From: Novosphingobium sp.
GTDB lineage: Bacteria; Pseudomonadota; Alphaproteobacteria; Sphingomonadales; Sphingomonadaceae
Reading direction: 5' to 3'
Assembly (NCBI RefSeq): GCF_039595395.1
Contig: NZ_JBCNLP010000001.1
Coordinates: forward strand, 2,852,001-2,916,000
Length of the DNA stretch: 64,000 bases
The first letter of the stretch is position 1; the number at the start of each line of letters is the position of its first letter. The notes under the pieces were generated by a model. That model did no database searches. It saw nothing but the letters and a program-made list of their open reading frames with translations, and was not told the origin of the DNA. The position numbers and the translations under genes are program-made. This document shows, one piece after another, positions 63,682-64,000 of this stretch.

Positions 63682-64000
63682 TCAGAACCGCATGCGCGCG
63701 CCAAAGGTGAAGCGCCGCCCCGTATCGCCATAGCTGAAGGTCTGGCTGGGCACGCTTGAGTAGGTGAACTCGCGCTCATCGGCCAGATTCAGCGCACTGG
63801 CCATCACGGTCAGATGCTTGTTCACATCATAGGCGAGGCTGGCGTCCAACTGGCCATAGGCCGCATAATAGAGCGGCAGACCATTGCGCCCATTGGCCGT
63901 TTCCAGATATTTGCTGCGCCACGTATAGGCCATGCGCGCCTGAAAACCGTATTTCTCGTAATAGCCGACAAGGCTGTAGGAATATTTGGAGAGCCCCTCC
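63682..64000 (-). CDS. TonB-dependent receptor, C-terminal part
   Basis: The last about 106 codons of a minus-strand gene that continues past the right edge. It has outer-membrane barrel strands (YSYSLVGYYEKYGFQARMAY, QLDASLAYDVNKHLTVMASA, LNLADEREFTYSS) and ends GRRFTFGARMRF with a terminal Phe, the typical end of TonB-dependent receptors. Located beside the catabolic cluster, it is the likely outer-membrane importer for its substrate; the plug domain is outside the window. Confidence 0.85.
   Translation of the reverse strand, partial: EGLSKYSYSLVGYYEKYGFQARMAYTWRSKYLETANGRNGLPLYYAAYGQLDASLAYDVNKHLTVMASALNLADEREFTYSSVPSQTFSYGDTGRRFTFGARMRF

Overview
The window is about 64 kb of GC-rich bacterial chromosome with dense, tightly packed genes. 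Gene content and order (rmuC-def-recR / fmt-truA, dnaJ near cobS, hisG-hisD-nusB-thiL, hppA, infA-maf-RNase E/G-yacG-tRNA-Phe), many TonB-dependent receptors and plant-glycan enzymes point to an alphaproteobacterium of the order Sphingomonadales, probably Novosphingobium-like. That assignment is inference from synteny; there is no rRNA in the window. I see no prophage, insertion sequence or CRISPR array.

Layout. 1-24.4 kb is mostly core genome: translation and recombination genes (def, recR, fmt, truA), cobS, a small VOC/GST/VOC/SRPBCC operon, dnaJ-like, bolA, NUDIX, an alpha/beta hydrolase, histidine biosynthesis with nusB and thiL, a membrane pyrophosphatase, uvrC, a TonB receptor with a long glycine-rich insert, infA, maf, an RNase E/G-family protein, yacG and tRNA-Phe. 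24.7-30.3 kb is a chaperone-usher pilus locus of the alternate (CS1/alpha) type. 30.4-33.7 kb holds a LysR regulator divergent from an aldo/keto reductase and an MFS transporter. 34.4-43.1 kb is a cell-surface-signalling locus: FecI-type sigma factor, FecR, a receptor with a signalling STN domain, a second paralogous receptor without it, and a periplasmic trehalase. 43.1-47.5 kb has exported GH43 and GH1 glycosidases, whose promoter regions share an inverted repeat, around a Rieske oxygenase. 47.6-52.3 kb has a PatB/MalY lyase, a diguanylate cyclase and a frameshifted ProP-like transporter. 52.3-63.6 kb is a catabolic cluster: an exported beta-helix (GH141-like) enzyme, two class III CoA-transferases, a solute-binding-protein homologue without signal peptide, two SDRs, a 2-hydroxyacid dehydrogenase, a glycerate-kinase-like P-loop kinase, a DUF4432 mutarotase-like protein and an enoyl-CoA hydratase. 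The window ends inside another TonB receptor.

The most interesting non-coding structure is two families of intergenic hairpin elements. Family 1 (three copies, about 210-240 bp) has a GCGAGGG-type hairpin at each end and an inner GCGCCGCAGGC / GCCTGCGGCGC repeat; its end stems vary with compensating changes. Family 2 (two copies, about 100-130 bp) has a long hairpin (perfect over 34 bp in one copy) around a CAGGATACT loop, next to a short hairpin of different sequence but the same form.

Five apparent frameshifts (bolA, alpha/beta hydrolase, MFS twice, second CoA-transferase) each look like one extra G or C. This could be recent decay or residual assembly error; it should be resolved before any of these genes is called a pseudogene.
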